Assembly (NCBI RefSeq): GCF_003668995.1
Contig: NZ_CP033068.1
Coordinates: 2,790,001 to 2,854,000, forward strand
DNA length: 64,000 nt
Reading direction: 5' to 3'
From: Flavobacterium sp. 140616W15
GTDB taxonomy: Bacteria; Bacteroidota; Bacteroidia; Flavobacteriales; Flavobacteriaceae
Part shown: positions 28,152 to 36,072 of the stretch, one piece after another
Layout: the number at the start of each line of letters is the position of its first letter
How positions within the stretch are numbered: the stretch's first letter is position 1
Made by a program: the position numbers and the translations under genes
The notes under the pieces: model-generated
Databases searched by the model: none
The model's input: only the letters and a program-made list of their open reading frames with translations
What the model was told of the DNA's origin: nothing

Positions 28152-28712
28152 TTACAAATCCTCTATTTGTTTGCGTTTTTTATTCTTTAACTGTTTATAA
28201 TAACTTGGAGAAAATCCAGTTACTTTTTTGAATTGATTACTCAAATGTGCCACACTACTATATTGAAGCTGAAAAGCAATTTCGCTTAAGCTTTGCTCAT
28301 TGTATATAAGCAACTCTTTTACCTTTTCTATTTTTTGAGAAATAAAATATTTTTCAATAGTTGTCCCTTCTACTTCTGTAAAAAGATTGCTTAACGAGTT
28401 ATAATCGTGTTGCAATTCATTTGATAAATAATGAGATAAATTGGTAGTAAGATCATTATTCCTATGATGTACCAAATCGATAATCAAGACTTTAGTTTTC
28501 TCGATAATTTTATTTTTTTTATCACCAATAAGTTCAAATCCTAAAGAATGCAAGACTTCTACCAAATTCTCTTTTAAAGAATCTATTTCTGTTTCTTGTA
28601 TTTCTACTTCTCCTAATTCTACTGTAACTGGATGAAGCCCGAGTTTTTCCAACTCCGACTTCACAACCATTTTACAGCGACTACAAACCATGTTTTTAAT
28701 GTATAACTTCAT
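28152..28712 (-). CDS. HMA-AraC fusion, candidate copper-responsive regulator
   Basis: 186 residues. The first 65 form an HMA-like ferredoxin fold with the metal motif CSRC at 10-13. Residues about 80-180 carry an AraC-type DNA-binding domain with SLSEIAFQLQYSSVAHLSNQ and the second helix ending in GFSPSYYKQL. No other ligand domain is present, so metal binding to the HMA part is the likely input. It overlaps the DUF3347 gene by one base (TAATG) and precedes the ATPase by 89 bases. I infer a cytoplasmic copper sensor controlling this operon; the direction of control is unknown. Confidence 0.88.
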   Translation of the reverse strand: MKLYIKNMVCSRCKMVVKSELEKLGLHPVTVELGEVEIQETEIDSLKENLVEVLHSLGFELIGDKKNKIIEKTKVLIIDLVHHRNNDLTTNLSHYLSNELQHDYNSLSNLFTEVEGTTIEKYFISQKIEKVKELLIYNEQSLSEIAFQLQYSSVAHLSNQFKKVTGFSPSYYKQLKNKKRKQIEDL

Positions 28713-29575
28713 TATTTGATAGTTTCTACAGTACTTCCACAGCTCAGCATTTTCGAACCATAATATGGATTCTTAATAGCACTTTCTTTACTCAACCAGT
28801 TGGCTCCTTTACCATTATTTGCCATTGGGCAAAACTGATAATAGGTTGGTGTTTCTTCTTTTGAAACTTTTAATAAAGCATATACGTTTTTAGATAATGT
28901 TCCAAAATGATCTCTTTGATGCGTTGTGTCTTTAGTATCAGCAATATGTTCGGCATCTTCTTTTAAACTTTTTAAAACTTTCATCCAAACCATATGTACT
29001 TCCATTGGTAAACTTTCCATTTTTACTCCATTTATAGCTGCAACTAATGTTTTAGCTTTCGCCGAAGCTGTAGCTCCATCTGTTTTTACCAATGCATCTT
29101 TGATTCCAAAATAAGCCTCAAAAACTGGGTTTAAAGCTTTCTCTTTTAAATCAACATCTGAAGAAGTCATATTGTGGTTTGAATGCATATCATGATTCAT
29201 TTTCTTTGCAGGAGGAACCATTGCCATTTTTTTAGTATTTCGCTCATATTGACAGCATTCAGGAAGTTTTGCATAAACATCATTTGGTGCTAAAAATTCA
29301 TTGCTGTCATACCCTGCTAACGCAACACGCTTTAAAATCTCCTCTTTATTTGTTTTGGTTGTATCGTAGGTAAGCGTTGCCATTTTAGTATTTTCATTCC
29401 AATCTACTTCGGCAATATTTTTTAAGTTCCCTGCCTTTTCAATTACTTTTTTACACATCTCGCAGTTACCAAATATTTTTACTGTTTCAGTTTTTGCATT
29501 TTTTATTTTTGCATCACATACAGTGAATGATAGCAATGCAACGACTGCTACCAATAAAGTTTTTATTGATTTCAT
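28712..29575 (-). CDS. Periplasmic HMA-DUF3347 protein, copper-binding
   Basis: 287 residues with a signal peptide (1-22). An HMA-like domain follows with GNCEMC, Cys at 38 and 41. A His/Met linker (MNHDMHSNHNM, about 125-135) leads to a DUF3347 domain (about 145-287). The end holds FCPMANNGKGANWL, a pattern repeated in such proteins and in the CusB-associated domain. It is probably a periplasmic copper chaperone or sink. Its stop overlaps the regulator start, so expression is coupled. A 9-bp inverted repeat sits just upstream at 29594-29615. Confidence 0.88.
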   Translation of the reverse strand: MKSIKTLLVAVVALLSFTVCDAKIKNAKTETVKIFGNCEMCKKVIEKAGNLKNIAEVDWNENTKMATLTYDTTKTNKEEILKRVALAGYDSNEFLAPNDVYAKLPECCQYERNTKKMAMVPPAKKMNHDMHSNHNMTSSDVDLKEKALNPVFEAYFGIKDALVKTDGATASAKAKTLVAAINGVKMESLPMEVHMVWMKVLKSLKEDAEHIADTKDTTHQRDHFGTLSKNVYALLKVSKEETPTYYQFCPMANNGKGANWLSKESAIKNPYYGSKMLSCGSTVETIK

Positions 29576-29593
29576 TTTTCTATGATTTATATA

Positions 29594-29615
29594 ACAAGAG
29601 TTCGCAAACTCTTGT
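29594..29615. promoter_or_regulatory. Inverted repeat upstream of the HMA-DUF3347 gene
   Basis: ACAAGAGTT (29594-29602) and AACTCTTGT (29607-29615) are perfect arms around four bases, 19 bases before the minus-strand start. It may be an operator for the copper operon or an RNA hairpin. It lacks a T tract in the direction that would make a terminator for the Cys-rich gene upstream. Confidence 0.5.
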
Positions 29616-29697
29616 ACGTTATTTAATATTGTTTTTTTTTGAATACCTAAAGTTAACGTTTTCTAGTAGACGCACTTATGGCTGTCACGGAAAACTT

Positions 29698-30066
29698 TTA
29701 GCTTATTTTTGGCGGAGACCAAATCGTATAAAAACCTGAAGATAAAGCATCTTCATGAGCATTGAAAAATTGTTTCTTATTAGAAAAATTAAAACAATTC
29801 AATGTAATTTCCTCTTGTTTTTCAGAACTAAGTACCGAAATAACCGTAACACAACGGCAATTAGAATGGCTGCATTTATCACCACAACCTTCTTTTCCTT
29901 TTTTATTGGATTGAGAACCACAACATCCATCAGTTGACTTTGTCTGCGATTTTTCGGTTGTATGTTTCTTTTTTTCAGATTTCATACCACACGCTTCTGC
30001 TTGTATTGGCATCAAAAAGAGACCAAACAAGAAAATAAAAAAGAATATGTGAGTTTTTGAAATCAT
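29698..30066 (-). CDS. Secreted Cys-rich small protein of the copper locus
   Basis: 122 residues. The N-terminus is a hydrophobic signal (about 6-24) followed by a charged region with Lys/Ser/Thr and a cluster of Cys pairs (CCGSQ, GCGDKCSHSNCRC, about 48-72). The C-terminal 50 residues are a plain alpha/beta stretch ending in FYTIWSPPKIS. The Cys/His content suggests metal binding. It is the first gene of the minus-strand copper block, 122 bases upstream of the DUF3347 gene. No family is recognised with confidence, and a role in periplasmic copper binding is inferred from content and place. Confidence 0.7.
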   Translation of the reverse strand: MISKTHIFFFIFLFGLFLMPIQAEACGMKSEKKKHTTEKSQTKSTDGCCGSQSNKKGKEGCGDKCSHSNCRCVTVISVLSSEKQEEITLNCFNFSNKKQFFNAHEDALSSGFYTIWSPPKIS

Positions 30067-30135
30067 CTAAAATTTTGAAAACCAAAGATACAATATATTT
30101 TTTTTAATGATCAAATTATGTAGTTCTGTGAAAAT

Positions 30136-30402
30136 GGAGCGCGGATAACACGGATTTACCAAAGTAAAGACTCGGATAAAAACGGTTTTTTTCTCACAAA
30201 CTTGTCTTTCTGAGGAACGAAGACACGAGCGATAGCGAACTGGCGAAGCAATCTTCGCAAGAAACTAAAACAAAGTAGCTCTAGATTGTCGAGCTGTTCC
30301 TCAGAAAGACAATATTATGGTTATATTTTGATTGACTCATTTAAGGAAATCCGTATTTATCAGCGTTTTCGCGATAGCGAATCTGCGTCATCCACGTTCC
30401 CT
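30136..30402. repeat. Nested inverted repeats between the copper and umuDC blocks
   Basis: The inner repeat has perfect 17-base arms at 30202-30218 and 30296-30312 (TTGTCTTTCTGAGGAAC and its complement). The outer, imperfect pair is 30136-30160 (GCGCGGATAACACGGATTT) against 30345-30402 (AAATCCGT and ATCCACGTTCC), where the right arm carries about 35 extra bases including TTTTCGCGATAGCGAA. The right boundary abuts the umuC stop region. Nothing in it codes for protein. Confidence 0.78.
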
Positions 30403-30446
30403 TTTTCTATACAATCAAAGATAAACCCAATTTATACTAACAAAAA

Positions 30447-31706
30447 TCACACTTCAATTGTGATAACGTCTTTGAGTTTTGTTGAAAATTTTGGAGATAA
30501 TCTATCCTGTTTCATTTTCCATTGTCGCCCTAATGATTGTACTCCAAATTTAACTTTGTTATCTCCAAAACTCAAATTCATTTTATCAATAACACTCATC
30601 AATGGCTGATGTTTTGGATTGGATGTATTAAATAAATTAAGTTGGGTTTCATCATTTGGCGTTAAGCCCATAACAACAACTCCTGCTCTTTTATATGAAT
30701 ATCCTGTTTTATAAATCTCCTTTAATCCCTTTTGAGCTGCTTGATTCAACTCGATTGTTGAATTCGTTGGGAAATCTGTATTTATAGTAATACTACGGGA
30801 ATATTGCGATTGATCATTTGCTAAATAATTCGTTTGGATAAAAACGGTTACCATATTGCAATGACAGTTCTGGCGTCTCAATTTCTCAGCACACGAAGCT
30901 GTAAAAGTGCTTACTCGTTCTGAAATTTCGTCGTAAGTGGCATATTTAGTTTCGAACGAACGCGTGGTTGCAATCATTTTTTTGTTTCGAGGCCCTTCTA
31001 AATCAAGTGTTGGTTTCCCCTCTAAATCATGTTTTAGGCGAAGCCCTACCACTGCCATTTCTTTACGTACCCAAGCATCAGATAATTGTGTGAATTGATA
31101 TGCTGTTAAGATGTTTTTTTGTTTCAAGCGTTTTGCGTGCTTTCTACCTATTCCCCAAACATCTTCTATTTTTGTCCACTTTAATGCTTTGATTCTTTTT
31201 TCTTCAGTATCGATTATGTAAACATTCTGAGTTCTTTCGGCAAATTTTCTTGCAATTTTATTAGCTACTTTAGCCAAAGCTTTTGTTGGTGCAAAACCTA
31301 TACTTACAGGGATCCCAGTGCCTTTTGTAACTTTTTTTCGAATACTGATTCCCATCTCATTAAAATCGAACAATTCAAAACCAGTAAATTTTAAAAAAGC
31401 TTCATCGATGCTATATAATTCGATATCGGGAGTATAAGTTCTAAGCAAATTCATTACCCGATTACTCATGTCTCCATACAATGCATAATTAGATGAATAC
31501 ACAAAAATATTCTTCTCTTTGAAAAGTGCTTCAAATTTAAATGCGGGCGCTCCCATCGGAACTCCTGCTAATTTAGCTTCATCAGAACGCGCAATAACAC
31601 AACCATCATTATTAGAAAGGATAACTACTGGTTTTCCTATCAAATGTGGTTCAAATACCCTTTGGCAAGAGGCATAAAAATTATTACAATCGACTAAAGC
31701 GAACAT
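30447..31706 (-). CDS. umuC: Error-prone Y-family DNA polymerase, UmuC
   Basis: 419 residues, the usual length for UmuC. The catalytic palm opens with ALVDCNNFYASCQRVFEP (3-20); SNNDGCVIARSDEAK and YSIDEAFLKF carry the metal-binding acids. GIGRKHAKRLKQKNI is the helix-hairpin-helix in the thumb, and the little-finger domain follows with CAEKLRRQNCHCNMVTVF. With activated UmuD it forms DNA polymerase V for damage-tolerant synthesis. It lies 187 bases after umuD rather than overlapping it, and the gap holds a perfect 15-bp inverted repeat. Confidence 0.95.
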   Translation of the reverse strand: MFALVDCNNFYASCQRVFEPHLIGKPVVILSNNDGCVIARSDEAKLAGVPMGAPAFKFEALFKEKNIFVYSSNYALYGDMSNRVMNLLRTYTPDIELYSIDEAFLKFTGFELFDFNEMGISIRKKVTKGTGIPVSIGFAPTKALAKVANKIARKFAERTQNVYIIDTEEKRIKALKWTKIEDVWGIGRKHAKRLKQKNILTAYQFTQLSDAWVRKEMAVVGLRLKHDLEGKPTLDLEGPRNKKMIATTRSFETKYATYDEISERVSTFTASCAEKLRRQNCHCNMVTVFIQTNYLANDQSQYSRSITINTDFPTNSTIELNQAAQKGLKEIYKTGYSYKRAGVVVMGLTPNDETQLNLFNTSNPKHQPLMSVIDKMNLSFGDNKVKFGVQSLGRQWKMKQDRLSPKFSTKLKDVITIEV

Positions 31707-31828
31707 TTTATATTATATGAGATTATTTTTTTTTTTGCAGAACCTCTGTTTGTGTCTAGACATACTGCAGAGCGTCTCTACAATTCCTAGATTATGTATT
31801 TTTCTTAACTACGAATTTTCACTAATAT

Positions 31829-31861
31829 ATCTTTGTCAAAGTTTTTAACTTTGACAAAGAT
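31829..31861. repeat. Family D palindrome, copy 1 (between umuD and umuC)
   Basis: Perfect 15-base arms, ATCTTTGTCAAAGTT and AACTTTGACAAAGAT, around TTT. The same palindrome with one central base is at 54161-54191; half copies occur at 55363-55376 and about 62783-62796. Confidence 0.85.
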
Positions 31862-31893
31862 TGTAATCCATAAACTTGTCATTCTAAGAAAAA

Positions 31894-32345
31894 TTAAAAC
31901 GATTTTATCGAATGAATTACGATTCCCCAAATTAAAAGTTCATTTTCTGAGGTTACCTTTATCGGTTCATAATCTTCATTTTCGGCAATAAGCCAAACCG
32001 TATCTTTTTCAATTTTAATACGTTTTACAGTAAATTTTCCATCAACTTGACAAACTGCAATTTTATTATTTTGAGGTTCTAGACTTTTATCTATAATCAA
32101 TAAATCACCATCATTGATTCCGACATCTTTCATAGAATGCCCTTTTACTTTGGCAAAAAAGTAGTGTCTTTGTTTTTAATAAATTCTTTATTGAGATCTA
32201 TTGTTAACTCAATAAAATCATCTGCTGGAGATGGAAATCCAGCACTAATTCCCACATCAAAAAAAGGAATTTCTAATTTTGATGAATAATCAGGAATGTA
32301 AAATTCTAAGGTTGTATCGTCGTTATCTAAGCTTCGTAATTTCAT
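31894..32345 (-). pseudogene. umuD: UmuD-like translesion polymerase subunit, broken by one -1 frameshift
   Basis: The upstream part (32345-32145) encodes the N-terminus with the self-cleavage context SAGFPSPADDF. The downstream part (32133-31894) holds KDVGINDGDLLIID, the region after the catalytic Ser, and VCQVDGKFTVKRI with the catalytic Lys. The frame breaks in a run of six T (32155-32160 on the minus strand). With one more T it reads TTFFAKVKGHSMKDVG, exactly the expected Ser motif, and the product becomes about 150 residues, full length. As written, no intact UmuD is made, so either the base is missing from the assembly, the gene is dead, or ribosomes slip on T-TTT-TTG. A perfect palindrome covers its promoter. 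Confidence 0.88.
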
Positions 32346-32352
32346 AGCTTCA

Positions 32353-32400
32353 CAAAATTACGGAAGTTATATTTTGCTGTTACTATTTAGTACTAAATAG
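32353..32400 (-). promoter_or_regulatory. umuD promoter with an 18-bp perfect palindrome operator
   Basis: On the minus strand a TAATTTTG -7 box lies at 32353-32360. The palindrome CTATTTAGTACTAAATAG at 32383-32400 is centred about 31 bases upstream of it, next to where the -33 element should fall. A repressor bound there would block the polymerase, as expected for SOS-type control of umuDC. No known LexA site of this form is claimed. Confidence 0.55.
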
Positions 32401-32421
32401 TTATCAACGTCCATCTATTTT

Positions 32422-33036
32422 TTAATTATTTGGAGATATTTTCTTGCTTAATCTTTTTCTGAATTTATGATACGTATTATGGTATTTATTGTGGCTTGGA
32501 TATTTACGATAGGAAGTAAGGTTATTAAAGATTAGGGCCACAACAAGTAATATTATAACTCCTGTTAATACTGGTGAGAAAACATACCAATATCCCATGT
32601 CTTTCATCTGGCTAGAGCCAGTCACTGCTATAAGTGCGGTTGCCCCTCCTGGTGGATGTAATGTTTTGGTTATTTGCATACAAACAATAGAAAGCGATAC
32701 GGCCAAAGGCGCAGTAATCCAGATAATATCTGGTGCTAATTGCTGTACTGTTACTCCTATAAATGCTGAAATAACATGACCGCCAACAAGGTTACGTGGT
32801 TGCGAAAACGGGCTTCTAACTTCTCCATAAACCAAAACACTCGAAGCTCCAAATGATCCGATTAAATACACTAAATCTGAACCTGTAAAATGTTGTGTTT
32901 GCACAAAAGCAATTAATCCGATACCAACAAATGAGCCTACAAATGACCAGAATATCTCCTTAGAATTAATTAAAGTTTCTTTGTAAAGTATGTATCTTGT
33001 TTTGCGGTAGCTTCTTTTTATTTTGTCAACACCCAT
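32422..33036 (-). CDS. HPP-family integral membrane protein
   Basis: 204 residues with about five membrane helices and the family signature HPPGGATALIAV near residues 126-137. HPP proteins are implicated in nitrite or anion transport in plastids and cyanobacteria; their bacterial roles are mostly unknown. It begins seven bases after the stop of the ClC channel gene on the same strand, so the two anion-related membrane proteins are likely co-expressed. The C-terminus is basic and cytoplasmic (RKYPSHNKYHNTYHKFRKR). Confidence 0.9.
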   Translation of the reverse strand: MGVDKIKRSYRKTRYILYKETLINSKEIFWSFVGSFVGIGLIAFVQTQHFTGSDLVYLIGSFGASSVLVYGEVRSPFSQPRNLVGGHVISAFIGVTVQQLAPDIIWITAPLAVSLSIVCMQITKTLHPPGGATALIAVTGSSQMKDMGYWYVFSPVLTGVIILLVVALIFNNLTSYRKYPSHNKYHNTYHKFRKRLSKKISPNN

Positions 33037-33043
33037 AAATTAT

Positions 33044-34321
33044 TTATTTTGATATGCTTGGTAAAAATGTATAAACAGTATGCGGATAAATCATTTTTGC
33101 TGTGTACTTAGAGATCAAGCAAACAACTAAGATTGGTAAAAATAATGTGTAATCATTCGTTAGTCCGCAAACTAAGAAGATTGCAGTAAATGGTGCATGA
33201 ATACTAGCACTTAAAACAGCAGCCATACCAATTACCATAAAATTTAAAGGAATAACCTGTGCATTAAAAAATGTATTTAAAACAGATGCTAAAAGCAATC
33301 CTAAAAAGGCTCCTATAAAAAGGCTCGGTGCAAAAACACCACCATCGCCACCAGAAGCTAAAGTTATAGAAGTAACAATCGGTTTTAAGATCAGAATACT
33401 AATAAACGTTAATGTCAATGTAAGTGTTAACGGAATTGCCGAATTTCTAAAAATTCCATTTATGGCGTGATAGCCTTCTCCATAAAGCTGTGGAAATACA
33501 AATAAGGAAACACTCAATACAATTGAGCCTAAAATGATTTTATAATAATGTGTTTCTATTTTAGAGAACTGTCCTTTAAAAAATAAGACACAACGGGTCA
33601 AATAAACCGAATTGATTCCTGCCAAAATACCTAAAAGGATAAAATATGGAATCGCTTTTAAATGCCAAGTTGTGATTGTTACAGCAAATAATGGTCCTTC
33701 ATTTAAAACTGTTATTAACCCAAAAGCTATCGAAACTGCAATTAAATTGGAGATTAAAAAAGCTCTCGTTACTTTTCTTGAAATTACTTCGATTGCAAAT
33801 AAAATCCCTGCAATCGGGCTACTAAATAATGCTGTAACTCCTGCTGCAACTCCCGCACAAATTAATTCGGTTTTGTACTGACGAAAAACATTTTCTTTTT
33901 GTTGCGCTACCGAACCAATAGCTGCAGTTGCCACGACTGTAGAAACTTCAATCCCTGTTGATCCTCCAAAAATAACTGTCAATAAACCATTAATAAAGTG
34001 CGATGGAATTTTATAAATCGGTAAGTTTTTAGACTTAGATTGCGTGCTTTCAAAAACTTCTTTAATCCCTTTGTTTTCTTTTTTCTTGAATAAATATTGA
34101 CGAAGAAAATAAATTATCGAAAGTCCAAAAACTGGAAAAACAACATAAAAAATTGGATTTACAGTAGCTTGATGAAAAAATATTTCTTCGTAATACTCCG
34201 TTATTTTCTTGAGAGAAATTCCTAAAAATGCAGAGAGAAAACCAATTAAAATAGAAACAATAACTAATTTTCGAAATTTAATAAATTGATGATTCTTTTT
34301 GATTTTCGCCGTTTTGTTCAT
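33044..34321 (-). CDS. ClC-family chloride channel or antiporter
   Basis: 425 residues from ATG 34321 (an in-frame GTG at 34345 would add eight residues). It has the ten-plus helix ClC layout. GSTGIEVSTV replaces the usual G-K-E-G-P near the first anion-binding helix. SSPIAGILFAIEV holds the gating region and GGDGGVFAPSLFIGA the third selectivity motif. It moves chloride (or another anion), either as a channel or as an H+-coupled antiporter. There is no C-terminal CBS pair, so no nucleotide control is visible. It precedes the HPP gene by seven bases. Confidence 0.93.
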   Translation of the reverse strand: MNKTAKIKKNHQFIKFRKLVIVSILIGFLSAFLGISLKKITEYYEEIFFHQATVNPIFYVVFPVFGLSIIYFLRQYLFKKKENKGIKEVFESTQSKSKNLPIYKIPSHFINGLLTVIFGGSTGIEVSTVVATAAIGSVAQQKENVFRQYKTELICAGVAAGVTALFSSPIAGILFAIEVISRKVTRAFLISNLIAVSIAFGLITVLNEGPLFAVTITTWHLKAIPYFILLGILAGINSVYLTRCVLFFKGQFSKIETHYYKIILGSIVLSVSLFVFPQLYGEGYHAINGIFRNSAIPLTLTLTLTFISILILKPIVTSITLASGGDGGVFAPSLFIGAFLGLLLASVLNTFFNAQVIPLNFMVIGMAAVLSASIHAPFTAIFLVCGLTNDYTLFLPILVVCLISKYTAKMIYPHTVYTFLPSISK

Positions 34322-34437
34322 CAGAAGTTTGAAGTTTAAACTCACTTTTAATAAGTGGTTTGCAAATTTAAAGAAATAGAACCATAATCGTTTTAAATTA
34401 TAGCAATATTGCTTTTTTTAACAGTAACGTAAGAAAA

Positions 34438-34827
34438 TTACCTTTCGTAAAACTCTATTGGTAAATCATCTGGATCTGCTATAAAAGTAAACCGTTTATC
34501 TGTAAATTCATCCACTCGAATTGCTTCACAATCAATATTTTTTGATATTAAAAATGATACAGTCTCATCTAAATTCGAAACTTCAAAAGCCAAATGCCGT
34601 AAGCCAGTTGCTTCTGGTCTCGAAGTCCGTGCTGGTGGATTTGGAAACGAAAATAGTTCAATAACATAATTTCCGTTTAAAGCTAAATCAAGCTTATACG
34701 ACTGACGTTCTTCACGATAAACTTCTCTGATTATAGTTAAACCTAGAATCTCTGTATAAAACAATTTGGACTTGTCATAATCACTACAAATGATGGCAAT
34801 ATGATGGACTTTATTTAGTAAAAGCAT
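34438..34827 (-). CDS. VOC-family metalloprotein (glyoxalase-like, GloA2/YaeR type)
   Basis: 129 residues, a single vicinal-oxygen-chelate module pair. The metal-binding residues look complete: HHIAIICSDYDKSKLFY with His near 8-9, YVIELFSFPNPP with Glu, RHLAFEVSNLD with His and the C-terminal PIEFYER Glu. That pattern fits the YaeR group of glyoxalase-I-like enzymes; the substrate is not known. Its ATG overlaps the stop of the frameshifted acetyltransferase by one base. Confidence 0.9.
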   Translation of the reverse strand: MLLLNKVHHIAIICSDYDKSKLFYTEILGLTIIREVYREERQSYKLDLALNGNYVIELFSFPNPPARTSRPEATGLRHLAFEVSNLDETVSFLISKNIDCEAIRVDEFTDKRFTFIADPDDLPIEFYER

Positions 34828-35401
34828 TAGTTATTATTTTCTGATTCTTGATTTAATTTTCGGATAACTTTTGCCGGATTTCCAACTGCAAGTGAATTAT
34901 CAGGAATGTCTTTTGTAACAACCGAGCCAGCACCAATAACACATCCATTTCCAATGGTTACTCCAGGGCAAATTACCGAGTTTCCTCCAATCCAGCAATC
35001 ATCCCCAATTGTAACTCCTTCTGCAAAGTGCAGTGTTTTTCTTGTTTCAGCATCAAGCGGATGGGTGGCTGTATAAATTTGAACATTTGGAGCCAACATC
35101 ACATTTGAACCAATATTTATAGGAGCACAATCTAAAATAACACAATTTACATTAAAATAAACGTTATCTCCACAATTAATATTATAGCCATAGTCACAAA
35201 AAAAGGCGGTTCTATGTAAAAATTTTCGCCAGTATTAGGAATTAATTCAGCAATTATTTTTCTTGCTTTTTTGGTAACACGATACTCAGTAATATTTAAG
35301 CGATGTAATAGTTTTTTTGCATTTGTTCTGTCTTTTCTCAGGTCAGGATGGCCTGCAATGTAGTATTCTCCTGCGATCATTTTTTCTCTTTCAGTTTTCA
35401 T
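34827..35401 (-). pseudogene. Sugar O-acetyltransferase (maltose/galactoside type), broken by one -1 frameshift
   Basis: The first frame (35401-35147) opens MKTEREKMIAGEYYIAGHP and ends [11 protein letters not shown] before a stop. The second (to 34827) carries the left-handed beta-helix repeats [18 protein letters not shown] and the CoA-binding tail [18 protein letters not shown]. In the intact paralogue at 35448-36017 the junction reads PPFHCDYGYNI. Here an extra T in the run of seven (35198-35204) gives [11 protein letters not shown], so a single base is missing. Repaired length would be about 191 residues. The paralogue beside it shows tandem duplication. Confidence 0.88.
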
Positions 35402-35447
35402 AATAAGGCAATATAATTGTATATAGTATTGATAATTAATTGATTTT

Positions 35448-36017
35448 CTATTCTTCAGATTTAAGATTTAATTTTCTAATCACTTTAGCTGGATTTCCAA
35501 CTGCCAGAGAATTATCTGGAATATCTTTTGTCACAACAGATCCTGCTCCTATTACACAACCTTTTCCAATAGTCACTCCTGGACATATTACTGAGTTTCC
35601 TCCAATCCAGCAATCATCTCCTATAGAAATTGGTAACGCATTTTCGAGTGTTTTTCTTAATTCGGCGTTAAGCGGATGCGTAGCAGTATAAATTTGAACA
35701 TTAGGTGCGAAAAACACATTTGATCCAATATGAACTGGAGCGCAATCTAGAACAACGCAGTTTACATTAAAATACACATTGTCACCACAAGAAATATTAT
35801 ATCCATAATCACAATGAAAGGGTGGCTCTATATAAAACCCCTCACCTACATTTGGAATTAATTCTTCTAAAATCAGCTTAGCTTTTTTAGTCAAACAGTA
35901 TTCGGTTACATTCAAACGATGTAATAAATTTTTAGCTTTTCTGCGTTCTTTTACTAAAATCGGATCTCCCGCTAAATAGTAATCTCCTGCAATCATTTTT
36001 TCCTTTTCAGTTTTCAT
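35448..36017 (-). CDS. Sugar O-acetyltransferase, hexapeptide-repeat (maltose/galactoside acetyltransferase type)
   Basis: 189 residues, the typical length. An N-terminal helical region (EKMIAGDYYLAGDPIL) comes first, then the hexapeptide beta-helix with the catalytic His in the IYTATHPLN loop, repeats [17 protein letters not shown], and the CoA site [18 protein letters not shown]. It transfers acetyl from acetyl-CoA to a sugar hydroxyl. The acceptor is not predictable. It is a close tandem paralogue of the broken gene at 34827-35401, separated by 46 bases. Confidence 0.93.
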   Translation of the reverse strand: MKTEKEKMIAGDYYLAGDPILVKERRKAKNLLHRLNVTEYCLTKKAKLILEELIPNVGEGFYIEPPFHCDYGYNISCGDNVYFNVNCVVLDCAPVHIGSNVFFAPNVQIYTATHPLNAELRKTLENALPISIGDDCWIGGNSVICPGVTIGKGCVIGAGSVVTKDIPDNSLAVGNPAKVIRKLNLKSEE

Positions 36018-36072
36018 TAATAGTACTATATTTTTTTCTTATTATTTTTTTATATAAAATATTTCTTAAATC

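Noticed and set aside
30286..30609. Plus-strand frame of 107 codons across the repeats and the end of umuC
   Set aside because: Most of it is inverted-repeat DNA or antisense to conserved UmuC residues.
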